Position numbers and translations under genes: made by a program. A DNA stretch of 17,031 bases, from contig JACOEF010000523.1 of assembly GCA_024998705.1 (NCBI GenBank), positions 1 to 17,031 on the forward strand, read 5' to 3'. Positions within the stretch are counted from its first letter, which is position 1, and each line of letters opens with the position of its first letter. Shown piece by piece: positions 1 through 6,101 of the stretch. This DNA comes from Nitrospira sp. Lineage in GTDB: Bacteria; Nitrospirota; Nitrospiria; Nitrospirales; Nitrospiraceae. Under the pieces are notes generated by a model. It ran no database searches, had not been told where the DNA came from, and was given only the letters and a program-made list of their open reading frames with translations.

Positions 1-215
1 GCCCGCGCCGAATACGACGGATACTTGAGAATCATCTGTTCGATATAACGGTCGAGCCCCCGAAACCGTCGTTTGATCCTGGGCGTATCTTCATCCAACA
101 GGATATTGAGCCAGAGGCCACTCAAGCGTGGCGCTCGGACTCTCGCTTCGTGCAACAACTCGTAAAACCGATTCATGTAGTCTTCGCGTAATGCTCCCCC
201 TCGTTGTCGTGGCAT
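1..215 (-). CDS. Hypothetical small basic protein, 3' end outside window
   Basis: An open frame on the minus strand starts with ATG at 213-215 and runs off the left edge without a stop, giving 71 visible residues that begin MPRQRGGALREDYMNRFYEL. The start is supported by a GGGAGGG ribosome-binding site about five bases upstream (+ strand 221-227). The visible part is rich in Arg, Leu and Tyr, with no signal peptide and no membrane segment; it looks like a small helical cytoplasmic protein. I do not recognise the family. It is transcribed away from the ParM-like gene, and the two share the palindrome-rich spacer between them, so it could belong to the same mobile or plasmid-derived module (replication, control or a helix-rich accessory protein). 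That role is inferred from position only. Confidence 0.6.
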   Translation of the reverse strand, partial: MPRQRGGALREDYMNRFYELLHEARVRAPRLSGLWLNILLDEDTPRIKRRFRGLDRYIEQMILKYPSYSAR

Positions 216-238
216 AGAAGCCCTCCCGGGGGAGGTAT

Positions 239-320
239 TACCGGATGCAGAAGGCCGTCAGGGGGCAAGTGGGGAGACGGTGACAAGTCTCAATATAAGA
301 CACCATATATGCATCCGGTA
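239..320. repeat. Exact 11-bp inverted repeat with 60-bp spacer
   Basis: TACCGGATGCA at 239-249 is exactly complementary to TGCATCCGGTA at 310-320. The left arm lies immediately upstream of the ribosome-binding site of the leftward small gene, so protein binding there could control that gene. The repeat could be a regulator or recombination site; nothing in the sequence decides between these. Confidence 0.5.
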
Positions 321-328
321 TACGAAAT

Positions 329-614
329 GCGTACGCGCCGGTCCTGCCGCACCCTGCTCCCATTGCGTACGCCGCTGTCAGCTGGCACGATCGTGATAGG
401 CATCCGTCGAGGGAGTCTTGGAAGCGGTCGGGCAAGGCCTTAGGACAACACGCACCAAGGCCCTGTCCAGACGCACTCACCGGCCATCCGTCTGACAGGT
501 GTACGACATTGTCTGTGTTAGGGAGGCCTGACTCCCCCACATCGTCATGGATGTCGGGCTGATCCAGTGAACTCGTGGTGAACCCAAGGCGTTTCCGTTT
601 GGGTGTGCGTACGC
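329..614. repeat. Three copies of palindromic octamer GCGTACGC
   Basis: GCGTACGC occurs at 329-336, 365-372 and 607-614, each preceded by T. The octamer is its own reverse complement. Three copies in under 300 bp, all inside the spacer, is more than expected by chance and suggests a repeated protein-binding site. Confidence 0.5.
490..508. promoter_or_regulatory. Imperfect dyad, GTCTGACA...GTACGACA
   Basis: The element reads GTC-TG-ACA-GG-TGT-AC-GAC, with complementary outer GTC/GAC and inner ACA/TGT half-sites. It is related to the stronger palindrome at 637-660, which carries the same half-sites with two fewer central bases. The two may be copies of one operator. Confidence 0.35.
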
Positions 615-636
615 ATGACAGCGGAATGTCTTACCT

Positions 637-660
637 ATTTGTCTGACATGTATGACAAAT
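637..660. promoter_or_regulatory. 24-bp palindrome upstream of the ParM-like gene
   Basis: Outer arms ATTTGTC (637-643) and GACAAAT (654-660) are exactly complementary and flank a central self-complementary ACATGT. Only the TG and AT dinucleotides between arms and core break the symmetry. It lies about 100 bp upstream of the ParM-like start codon, a sensible place for an autoregulatory operator or part of a centromere. Binding by the small partner protein is inferred. Confidence 0.5.
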
Positions 661-750
661 CGATTTGGTGGTGTGCGAGCCCGTTCGAGGTCCACGAAGC
701 CAGTAATACATCCCTAGCTGAGTGGGACCAATCTGAACCGCATGACGAAC

Positions 751-755
751 GGAGG
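751..755 (+). promoter_or_regulatory. Ribosome-binding site GGAGG deciding the ParM-like start
   Basis: GGAGG lies six bases before ATG 762-764. This favours 762 over the in-frame upstream GTG at 603, whose extra 53 residues have no family similarity and overlap the 637-660 palindrome. Confidence 0.8.
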
Positions 756-761
756 CTGTGT

Positions 762-1835
762 ATGAGCAAGGCGACTGTTGAACAACCGAAGGCGTCTCGT
801 GGACGGCAACGCCCCGCGTCCTCGGCTCCCTGGGTCGCGATCGACGTCGGGTATGGGTACACGAAGATCCTGACTCAAGAGGGCCAGGCGCATGTGTTCC
901 CGTCTCTGGTGGCGCCGGCGGAGATCTCCAATATCGACTTGAGCTTGTCCGATCCGCAGGAGACCGTGAAACTGGAGGGCGCGGAGTATATTGTGGGCCA
1001 GGCGGCAGTGTCCCGAGGGTTTCGCTTTAGCGAGGAATATGACGGCTGGTGGATGACGACGCGCTACAAAGCGCTGCTGCACTATGCCGGCGCCAACTTC
1101 GTTCTGCCGGGCTCACGCATCGTGACAGGCATTCCTCTGCATATCTTCGGCTCTCAGCGGGCCCAACAGCAAATCAGCGACGTCTTCCGGAAAGCGCTCA
1201 AAGCGCCTGCCGTGGCCGTCCTGCCTCAGGGATTCGGCGCGTTGTGCCTCGCGATCAGCACCAACTCCGCGCTCGCGCAAGGTCGAGTGGCCTTGGTCGA
1301 TATCGGCAGCCGCACTACGGAACTCATTTGTTTCTCCGATGGACAGTACCTGAATCACGAATCGGCGGGAGTCGTGTTAGGGGTTGGACAGGTGTATACG
1401 CAAGTCGCTCAAAAGCTTTCTTCTCAGCATCAGCGACAGATCGATGCCTACGAGGTGGATTGGGCGTTGCGCGAGGACAAGCCGATCAAGATTAAAGGGG
1501 GCGTGGTCGAGCGGCAAGCCTTAGATACGCTGGTGCAACATTACGTGCGACCGTTGGCCACCAGGCTCCACACCGAGATGACGCGGCTATGGAAAGAAGG
1601 CGCGCCAGGCGTCGATCACTTGCTGTACTGTGGTGGCGGATCAGCCCTCCTCGCTCCCTATCTCGGCCACTTCCGAGATGACTACACGATTCTCCCAGAG
1701 AGTCAGTTCACCAATGCGGCCGGCTACCTGGAATACATCCGCCTCACCAGCACAGATCAGACACGGCCGCAGGATCAGGAGGCTGATGATATTCCACAGG
1801 GTAACGCGTCCGCACAGAAGGCGCCGCATGCCTAG
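762..1835 (+). CDS. parM: ParM/StbA-family actin-like ATPase (DNA segregation)
   Basis: This 357-residue protein has the three nucleotide-binding signatures of the actin fold. Phosphate-1 loop: AIDVGYGYTKIL at residues 26-37 (D28, G30, K35). Phosphate-2 loop: VDIGSRTTEL at 179-188. Adenosine-contact turn: YCGGGSALL at 289-297. Known ParM-like proteins polymerise into dynamic filaments in the cytoplasm and, with a small adaptor bound to centromere DNA, push DNA copies apart. Length fits the family. The N-terminal 22 residues and the last 30 or so (Gln/Asp-rich) are probably disordered. It is followed by an overlapping small gene and preceded by palindromes, as in a par operon. Unlike the R1 prototype it belongs to the broad ALP/StbA type; a phage or plasmid actin-like protein of other function cannot be excluded. 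Confidence 0.85.
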   Translation: MSKATVEQPKASRGRQRPASSAPWVAIDVGYGYTKILTQEGQAHVFPSLVAPAEISNIDLSLSDPQETVKLEGAEYIVGQAAVSRGFRFSEEYDGWWMTTRYKALLHYAGANFVLPGSRIVTGIPLHIFGSQRAQQQISDVFRKALKAPAVAVLPQGFGALCLAISTNSALAQGRVALVDIGSRTTELICFSDGQYLNHESAGVVLGVGQVYTQVAQKLSSQHQRQIDAYEVDWALREDKPIKIKGGVVERQALDTLVQHYVRPLATRLHTEMTRLWKEGAPGVDHLLYCGGGSALLAPYLGHFRDDYTILPESQFTNAAGYLEYIRLTSTDQTRPQDQEADDIPQGNASAQKAPHA

Positions 1836-2118
1836 GGTCACAGTCTATTTCTCAGAGAGGTCGGCGGCGGATATGCGGCTGTTTCGATGGCTCGTTCGTC
1901 TTCCCCCGTATCAACGTGGTCGCAACTTCAAGCGGTTGGCGTTGGCTCGCCTCATCAATGGGGCGGGCCGTTCGCGGTCGAAACGTGTAGGAGAGCCAGC
2001 TCAGACAGAACCGAAGGCCAAGATTCGTGACGCACACATCCCTTCGACCTCCACATTTTTGCCGGTGAGCCTCGCGGAAACTCAGGCTGCGTTCTTGCGG
2101 GCGATCAAAAAACCGTAA
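1828..2118 (+). CDS. Small basic protein, candidate ParR/StbB-like adaptor
   Basis: The 96-residue frame starts at ATG 1828, overlapping the 3' end of the ParM-like gene by eight bases. AGAAGG at 1816-1821 sits six bases upstream, so the start is well placed and translation is probably coupled. The protein begins MPRVTVYFSERSAADMRLFR. It has an N-terminal beta-strand-like start followed by helices, an Arg/Lys-rich centre (RGRNFKRLALARL, SRSKR) and a C-terminal amphipathic stretch (LAETQAAFLRAIKKP). Known ParR proteins are small DNA-binding adaptors with a ribbon-helix-helix N-terminus and a C-terminus that caps ParM filaments, and this arrangement fits. I see no unambiguous ribbon-helix-helix signature, so the assignment rests on size, charge and operon position. 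The upstream in-frame extension from 1630 lies inside the ParM-like gene and is not used. Confidence 0.65.
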   Translation: MPRVTVYFSERSAADMRLFRWLVRLPPYQRGRNFKRLALARLINGAGRSRSKRVGEPAQTEPKAKIRDAHIPSTSTFLPVSLAETQAAFLRAIKKP

Positions 2119-2305
2119 CGTTGCCGCCCGTTGAGGCCGATCCTTGATTCCAGGGTTGTAAATCTAAGGGAATAGTTTCCAGCTACAATCACGTCAATTT
2201 GATGATTCTGCTTGCGAGTTGGACAAGACTAGACCAGGACCCTCGCCTTACTCACAGGTCAGGAATATAGACAACAGTCTTTGAAAGAGGTGGCTCCGGT
2301 TGGTT

Positions 2306-2314
2306 GGACAGTGT
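2306..2314. repeat. Candidate IS terminal inverted repeat, orfB side
   Basis: GGACAGTGT here matches the complement of 3531-3539 at eight of nine positions. It lies about 35 bases beyond the end of orfB, the usual location of an IS3 terminal repeat. Confidence 0.5.
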
Positions 2315-2349
2315 CTGCCCGTTCATAAGTGGCGCCTGACCATTGATAC

Positions 2350-3172
2350 CTACGCGGCCATGGGCCGTGCAGGCTGGTGTTCCCAGTACACGCGGGGCGT
2401 GCGGCCGTCAAGCGCGCGATGCGGCCTGAGTTGATTGTAGAAGGTCAGGTAGCGTCCCACCCCCTGCTGAGCGTCGGCGACGGTTTCGTAGGCATACAGA
2501 TAGACCTCATCATATTTGGGGCTCCGCCACAACCGTTCGACGAAGACGTTGTCGCGCCACCGTCCCATCCATACTGATCTGAATCCCGTGGTCGTTCAGG
2601 AGTCCGGTGAATTCCTGGCTCGTGAGCTGGCAGCCTTGGTCCGTGTTGAAGATCTCCGGTGCACCATACCGGCTGATCGCCTCTTGCACGGCGGCGAGAC
2701 AAAAGCCCGTCGTCAACGTATTGGACAGCCGACAGGCCAACACCCGACGACTGGCCCAGTCCAGAATGGCACACAGATACACGAAGCCCCGCCGCATTGG
2801 TATGTACGTAATATCAGCTGCCCAGACGTGGTTAGGCCGCGTGATCGTCAGCTGACGCAGCAGGTACGGGTAGATCCGATGGATGGGATGGCGTTGACTG
2901 GTGCGCGGCTTTCGATAGATCGCCATGATGCCCATCCGCCGCATTAGCGTTGCGACCTGTCGCCGTCCCACCCCATGGCCCTCTTGCCGTAAGAGAGCCC
3001 GCAGCATGCGGGCGCCAGCGAACGGATACTGCAGATCCGGTGCATCGATCCGACGCATGAGCGCCAGTGCCGTGTCGGAGACGGGCGTCGGCTGGTAGTA
3101 CACCGTCGACCGAGCCAGCCTCAGCAGCCGGCATTGTCGCGCTACCAATAATGTGTGAGTCCGGTCGATCAT
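2350..3172 (-). pseudogene. IS3-family transposase orfB (DDE integrase), frameshifted
   Basis: Reading starts at ATG 3172, which overlaps the orfA stop. The N-terminal frame carries the HTH_21-like region and the rve integrase core with WAADITYI (first Asp) and FNTDQGCQ (second Asp). At about 2564-2568, right after the conserved ISMDG, the frame shifts. The original frame reads nonsense to a stop at 2510. The next frame carries WRDNVFVERLWRSPKYDEVY, with the catalytic Glu, and the C-terminal FYNQLRPHRALDGRTP ending at 2350. The total length (823 bp) is one base more than a multiple of three, consistent with a five-base deletion or a one-base insertion. As it stands the transposase lacks its third catalytic residue and should be inactive. 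An alternative upstream start at 3220 is the frame used in the family's orfA-orfB frameshift fusion. Confidence 0.9.
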
Positions 3173-3468
3173 GGCTTTGCGCTCAGCAAGCCCGCCTTGG
3201 TGAGCGCGCCTTCTAAACAATCATGCTCCAAGATCAGCTGGCCGATCTTCGCGTGCAGGGGCTTGAGATCTGGGGCCTCCGTTGGTGGTTTCGGCCCGCC
3301 AAACACATCGGCCGCTCGGGCCAGTAGTTGTTGCTTCTAATCCGTAATCTGAGTGGGATGCACCTGGAACTGCTCGGCCAACTCGGCCACCGTCTTGTCC
3401 CCTTTGACCGCGGCCAACGCCACCTCGGCCTTAAAGGTCGCTCCGTGATTCCGTCTCGTCCGCTTCAT
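3169..3468 (-). pseudogene. IS3-family orfA (helix-turn-helix), amber-interrupted
   Basis: It starts at ATG 3468 with GGGAG seven bases upstream. The first 43 residues, beginning [20 protein letters not shown], form the HTH_Tnp_1 domain typical of IS3 orfA and end [13 protein letters not shown] at 3337-3339 follows. Reading on in the same frame gives KQQLLARAADVFGGPK and then KIGQLILEHDCLEGALTKAG, exactly the usual orfA second half with its heptad-like Leu zipper, stopping at TGA 3169-3171. The family normally has Trp after QIT(D/Q), so the TAG is most simply a TGG-to-TAG nonsense change. The restored orfA is 99 codons, normal length. Confidence 0.9.
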
Positions 3469-3530
3469 GGCCTGGCTCCCTTGGTTTACCACCCCGCCGT
3501 GGCTTGAGTGAAGCCAGGCTACCACTTAGC

Positions 3531-3539
3531 ACGCTGTCC
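3531..3539. repeat. Candidate IS terminal inverted repeat, orfA side
   Basis: ACGCTGTCC here is the partner of 2306-2314 with one mismatch. It lies about 60 bases upstream of the orfA start codon. The next base outside is G3540; no flanking direct repeat is evident. Confidence 0.5.
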
Positions 3540-3556
3540 GAATTTCCGGAGCCCCT

Positions 3557-3584
3557 CTCATCGTTCGATGGAACGCTAGATGAG
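3557..3584. terminator. Hairpin downstream of the fascin-like gene
   Basis: CTCAT-CGTTC (3557-3566) pairs with GAACG (3571-3575) and ATGAG (3580-3584) around a GATG loop, with a four-base CTAG bulge on one side. It lies 12 bases beyond the stop codon at 3596 and could end leftward transcription. It lacks a T-tract on the minus strand, so it is not a classical intrinsic terminator. Confidence 0.3.
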
Positions 3585-3595
3585 TGTCAGGTAAC

Positions 3596-5479
3596 TCACG
3601 GGTCGCCGACCGTCGTTTGGTCCACTTGCATAATCATGAAACCTTCTTTCCCATCATCGTCTCGGCTGACCGCGCTCGTGATCGATATGAATCCTCTAAT
3701 CCTGTTTGTCACAGGATCGCGGCAGATCTCTTGAATGCGGATCCCTAGTTTCTCAGGGTATCGAACACGTTCTCTCACTGTCAGTGCGGTGATCTTTCTT
3801 AAAGGAACACCGACCTTGTTCGTCACGGTGTAGGTGATGGCATGGTCTCTTCCAGGACCGCTATCGTCCGTGTGCGGGGACATGTTCTGAGAGGGAAAGT
3901 GTGCAAGCGGCAGCTTAGGGTCGCGTTCTACAATGGTATAAACTGGCAACTGGCCATCCGGCAGATCGAGGTCAGATTCAAAGGCAATGCGGAACTGCCC
4001 GACCATTGGAGGCGCCGCCCAGGGGCGCCACCAATCGGTATACTCTGGATTCCTTTGCCAAACACCATCGCCATCGGCATCACTGTTTACCTTTGAAAAA
4101 TGCCCCCATTTACTAAAGCGCTCCGAGTCATCCTGGATTTGCATGAGCATATAACGCTTTTTCGAGGGAGAGAGATCCTCACGCCACCAGTACATTTCAG
4201 CTGGATGGATTTCCGATTTGTTCCCATGATTTTCTTCGCGGATGAAGGGGCCGTATGTGCAGAGTCTTTTGCCGTTGAACGATGATTCCAAGCTTTCGGA
4301 GGAAAGGGTAGTGCCGAAAGGCCCCGGTTTTTTCACACTCACGATCTTAAACCAGGGGTTATTCCACATCTCCTCTGTAGGTGTTACTTCGGTGGCAATT
4401 GCGTAACGGCGAAACGTATCATTAACCTGCCTACCGAGAAGGCGGGGATCCTTATCGGGTTCCGATAGGCACCCCTCCCCCTCCTCGCTGCGACTAGGAT
4501 CACACGTGCACCTCTTGCCGCTACGATTAGGGTCACACAGAAGCCAATCCTTCAGAGCGTGGTCCAAAGTGGCACAGCACCATGCATCGGTGATAGCCCA
4601 GGTGTAGTGATCGTCTGGTATGAGGTCAATATTGATGTCTTTCTCGTGATGGTCATCCCTTCCCACGGCCGGATGCACGGTAGCCTCGTCTACTACACCA
4701 CAGACTGTGCGCTTTTCCCATGAGAGGAGATACCAGTTTTGACCGCGCACCCCCCTCCAGAAGTCTCCCGAAAGAGGATTGCTCGAAAGCTCAGACCTTT
4801 TCAATGCAGCGGGGGTCAGGCCCTGTTTGCCGACTTGATGACCCACCGGGTCCAAGGCGGCGACATCATGGGAATATAACCTCGATTCCTGCCAACCCTT
4901 CTCGTACCAGTCAAGTTGGTTGCTGCAGATGGGACAATTGGTCACGTCGATAGGTGGTCCCTGGAACCGGAACGTCTCCCAGGCGTCCGCCACAGACCGA
5001 CTGGCATTGACAGCGGCTCCTCCTCCCGATTCGGCTACGACATACTGACCATTATGGGCTTGAAGCGTGAAGGGGTCGTTGTAGCCGATGGTCTGTGAGA
5101 AGATACTACCGCCCACTTCCCAAATCGTGAAGGTCTCCCAGTCGCTCGGGATCGTCCGATCTGCCTTAACCTCCCGACCTCCGCCTCCTTCCGCGACTAG
5201 ATAAGTTCCTCGTTCCGTCCGGAACTGCACCTTGTCACCGCTTCGGAGCGTGCCGCCGTTCAGATCGATCAAAGTGAAGGTAGTCCCAACGCCGACAATC
5301 GATGCTGTGGCATTGACGGCACCGCCGCCACCGCCGACCGCCACCACGTACTGGCCGTTTACGGTCTGAAGGGTGACGGCACGAGGTCCATTTTGAGCCT
5401 GAGCACTATCAAAGATCGACAGGTATAGGCCCGCGAGGATCATGAACTGCGCACTACGTCTTAGGGTTGCGGTCAGCAT
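3596..5479 (-). CDS. Secreted protein with fascin-like beta-trefoil repeats and novel C-terminus
   Basis: The 627-residue protein starts at ATG 5479, supported by GGGAGGT five bases upstream; the TTG at 5497 is a poor alternative. Residues 1-29 form a Sec signal peptide (LRR, then a hydrophobic core, then SAQAQ). Residues 35-172 hold three beta-trefoil-type repeats: NGQYVVAVGGGGGAVNA (41-57), RGTYLVAEGGGGREVKA (90-106) and NGQYVVAESGGGAAVNA (143-159). These resemble fascin/actin-crosslinking domains, which bind protein or sugar ligands. The rest (about 180-627) is unrecognised. It has Cys pairs (CPIC at 182-185, and a Cys-rich stretch at 301-337), an HGNKSEIHPAEMYWW motif (418-432) and DADGDG (467-472), a possible calcium loop. 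It lies 148 bp downstream of the astacin-type gene on the same strand, so the two may share a secretion-related role. No enzymatic function can be assigned. Confidence 0.8.
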   Translation of the reverse strand: MLTATLRRSAQFMILAGLYLSIFDSAQAQNGPRAVTLQTVNGQYVVAVGGGGGAVNATASIVGVGTTFTLIDLNGGTLRSGDKVQFRTERGTYLVAEGGGGREVKADRTIPSDWETFTIWEVGGSIFSQTIGYNDPFTLQAHNGQYVVAESGGGAAVNASRSVADAWETFRFQGPPIDVTNCPICSNQLDWYEKGWQESRLYSHDVAALDPVGHQVGKQGLTPAALKRSELSSNPLSGDFWRGVRGQNWYLLSWEKRTVCGVVDEATVHPAVGRDDHHEKDINIDLIPDDHYTWAITDAWCCATLDHALKDWLLCDPNRSGKRCTCDPSRSEEGEGCLSEPDKDPRLLGRQVNDTFRRYAIATEVTPTEEMWNNPWFKIVSVKKPGPFGTTLSSESLESSFNGKRLCTYGPFIREENHGNKSEIHPAEMYWWREDLSPSKKRYMLMQIQDDSERFSKWGHFSKVNSDADGDGVWQRNPEYTDWWRPWAAPPMVGQFRIAFESDLDLPDGQLPVYTIVERDPKLPLAHFPSQNMSPHTDDSGPGRDHAITYTVTNKVGVPLRKITALTVRERVRYPEKLGIRIQEICRDPVTNRIRGFISITSAVSRDDDGKEGFMIMQVDQTTVGDP

Positions 5480-5483
5480 CTTT

Positions 5484-5490
5484 ACCTCCC
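5484..5490 (-). promoter_or_regulatory. Ribosome-binding site of the fascin-like gene
   Basis: Minus-strand GGGAGGT lies five bases (counted from GGAGG) before ATG 5479 and settles the start at the signal peptide. Confidence 0.75.
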
Positions 5491-5627
5491 TAGACAATTG
5501 TTGTCCTGATGTGACCTGCCGAATTACGGGTATTCACTACGCTCGAATAAATTCAGCCTCTTGCATCTCCCCGGATCATCAATAGTAGAAAAGCTGAACC
5601 ATCGCCTAGATATGCGCTGAGCGTCTC

Positions 5628-6101
5628 CTATTTTGCATTTGTGTGGCTTGATTCTTCAGGTGCAGAAGGCCTTTCCACGCGTAGCTTAACAAACGGATCG
5701 CTTTCGGTTACCTGGGGTACGAGGAAAGGCGTGGTGCCTGTAGCGCTAGAAGTGATCCCGGAGGGCACACTTGGACGAACTGGACTCGTTGTAATTCCTA
5801 ATTGGGTGCTGGGACCAAGTGGTGAGGGAGGAGCGGGACGAAACTGTACCCGGACGGAACTCACCTTATCCCCCCAGTCTTGTCCACTTGGGCCGTTTCG
5901 GTGTAAGTCTCCCCAATTTTGAGGACCAGCGAAACGCCAACTCTTCCCGCCATAGTTCACATGCTCATACAATGTGATTGTCCAGCCGGCCGGCACGCAG
6001 AGGGATGAGGCCCTGTCGTTGAATGAACTTTGATACGTAGTTACACCGTCACACGTCACGGCCTTGAGTTTCAGATCGGGAACGTCGTTCAGGGCGTCAA
6101 A
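5628..6101 (-). pseudogene. Frameshifted C-terminal part of the astacin-crystallin gene
   Basis: This is the out-of-frame continuation of the gene at 6089-7999. Read from TTT at 6101 it gives FDALNDVPDLKLKAV, then DRASSLCVPAGWTITLY and GPQNWGDLHRNGPSGQDWGD. That completes the third beta/gamma-crystallin-like module begun in the upstream frame (TPVLFEHDNYRGR). It ends with a Pro/Ser/Thr-rich tail of about 65 residues and a TAG at 5628-5630. There is no ribosome-binding site or good start, so it is unlikely to be translated independently. The break can be explained by a single missing or extra base at about 6101-6104. It could be a true mutation, a sequencing error or, less likely, programmed frameshifting. 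Confidence 0.8.

Larger units (their letters stand above)
216..761. promoter_or_regulatory. Divergent intergenic region with palindromes; candidate centromere/operator
   Basis: This 546-bp spacer separates the leftward small gene from the ParM-like gene. I see no credible gene in it. It holds an exact 11-bp inverted repeat, three copies of the self-complementary octamer GCGTACGC, a perfect 10-bp palindrome CACGATCGTG (386-395) and two related dyads (490-508 and 637-660). In known ParM systems the centromere parC lies just upstream of parM and also serves as the operator bound by ParR. The content and position here fit that pattern, but binding is inferred. No strong sigma-70 promoter stood out. 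Confidence 0.5.
2306..3539 (-). mobile_element. Decayed IS3-family insertion sequence
   Basis: About 1.23 kb containing orfA and orfB of an IS3-type transposase on the minus strand, both broken. Proposed ends are GGACAGTGT at 2306-2314 and its near-complement ACGCTGTCC at 3531-3539 (one mismatch in nine). Internal TAAGTGG (2326-2332) and CCACTTA (3522-3528) also match in inverted orientation, but at different distances from the ends (20 versus 11 bases). I could not find a convincing target-site duplication, so the exact boundaries are uncertain. The element lies between the segregation pair and the secreted-protein genes and does not visibly interrupt either. Confidence 0.75.

Noticed and set aside
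238..540. Frames of 60-100 codons on both strands inside the palindrome-rich spacer
   Set aside because: Low-quality translations with no ribosome-binding sites; they overlap each other and the repeats.
603..761. Upstream extension of the ParM-like gene from GTG 603
   Set aside because: The extra 53 residues show no family similarity, cover the 637-660 palindrome, and a proper ribosome-binding site points to ATG 762.
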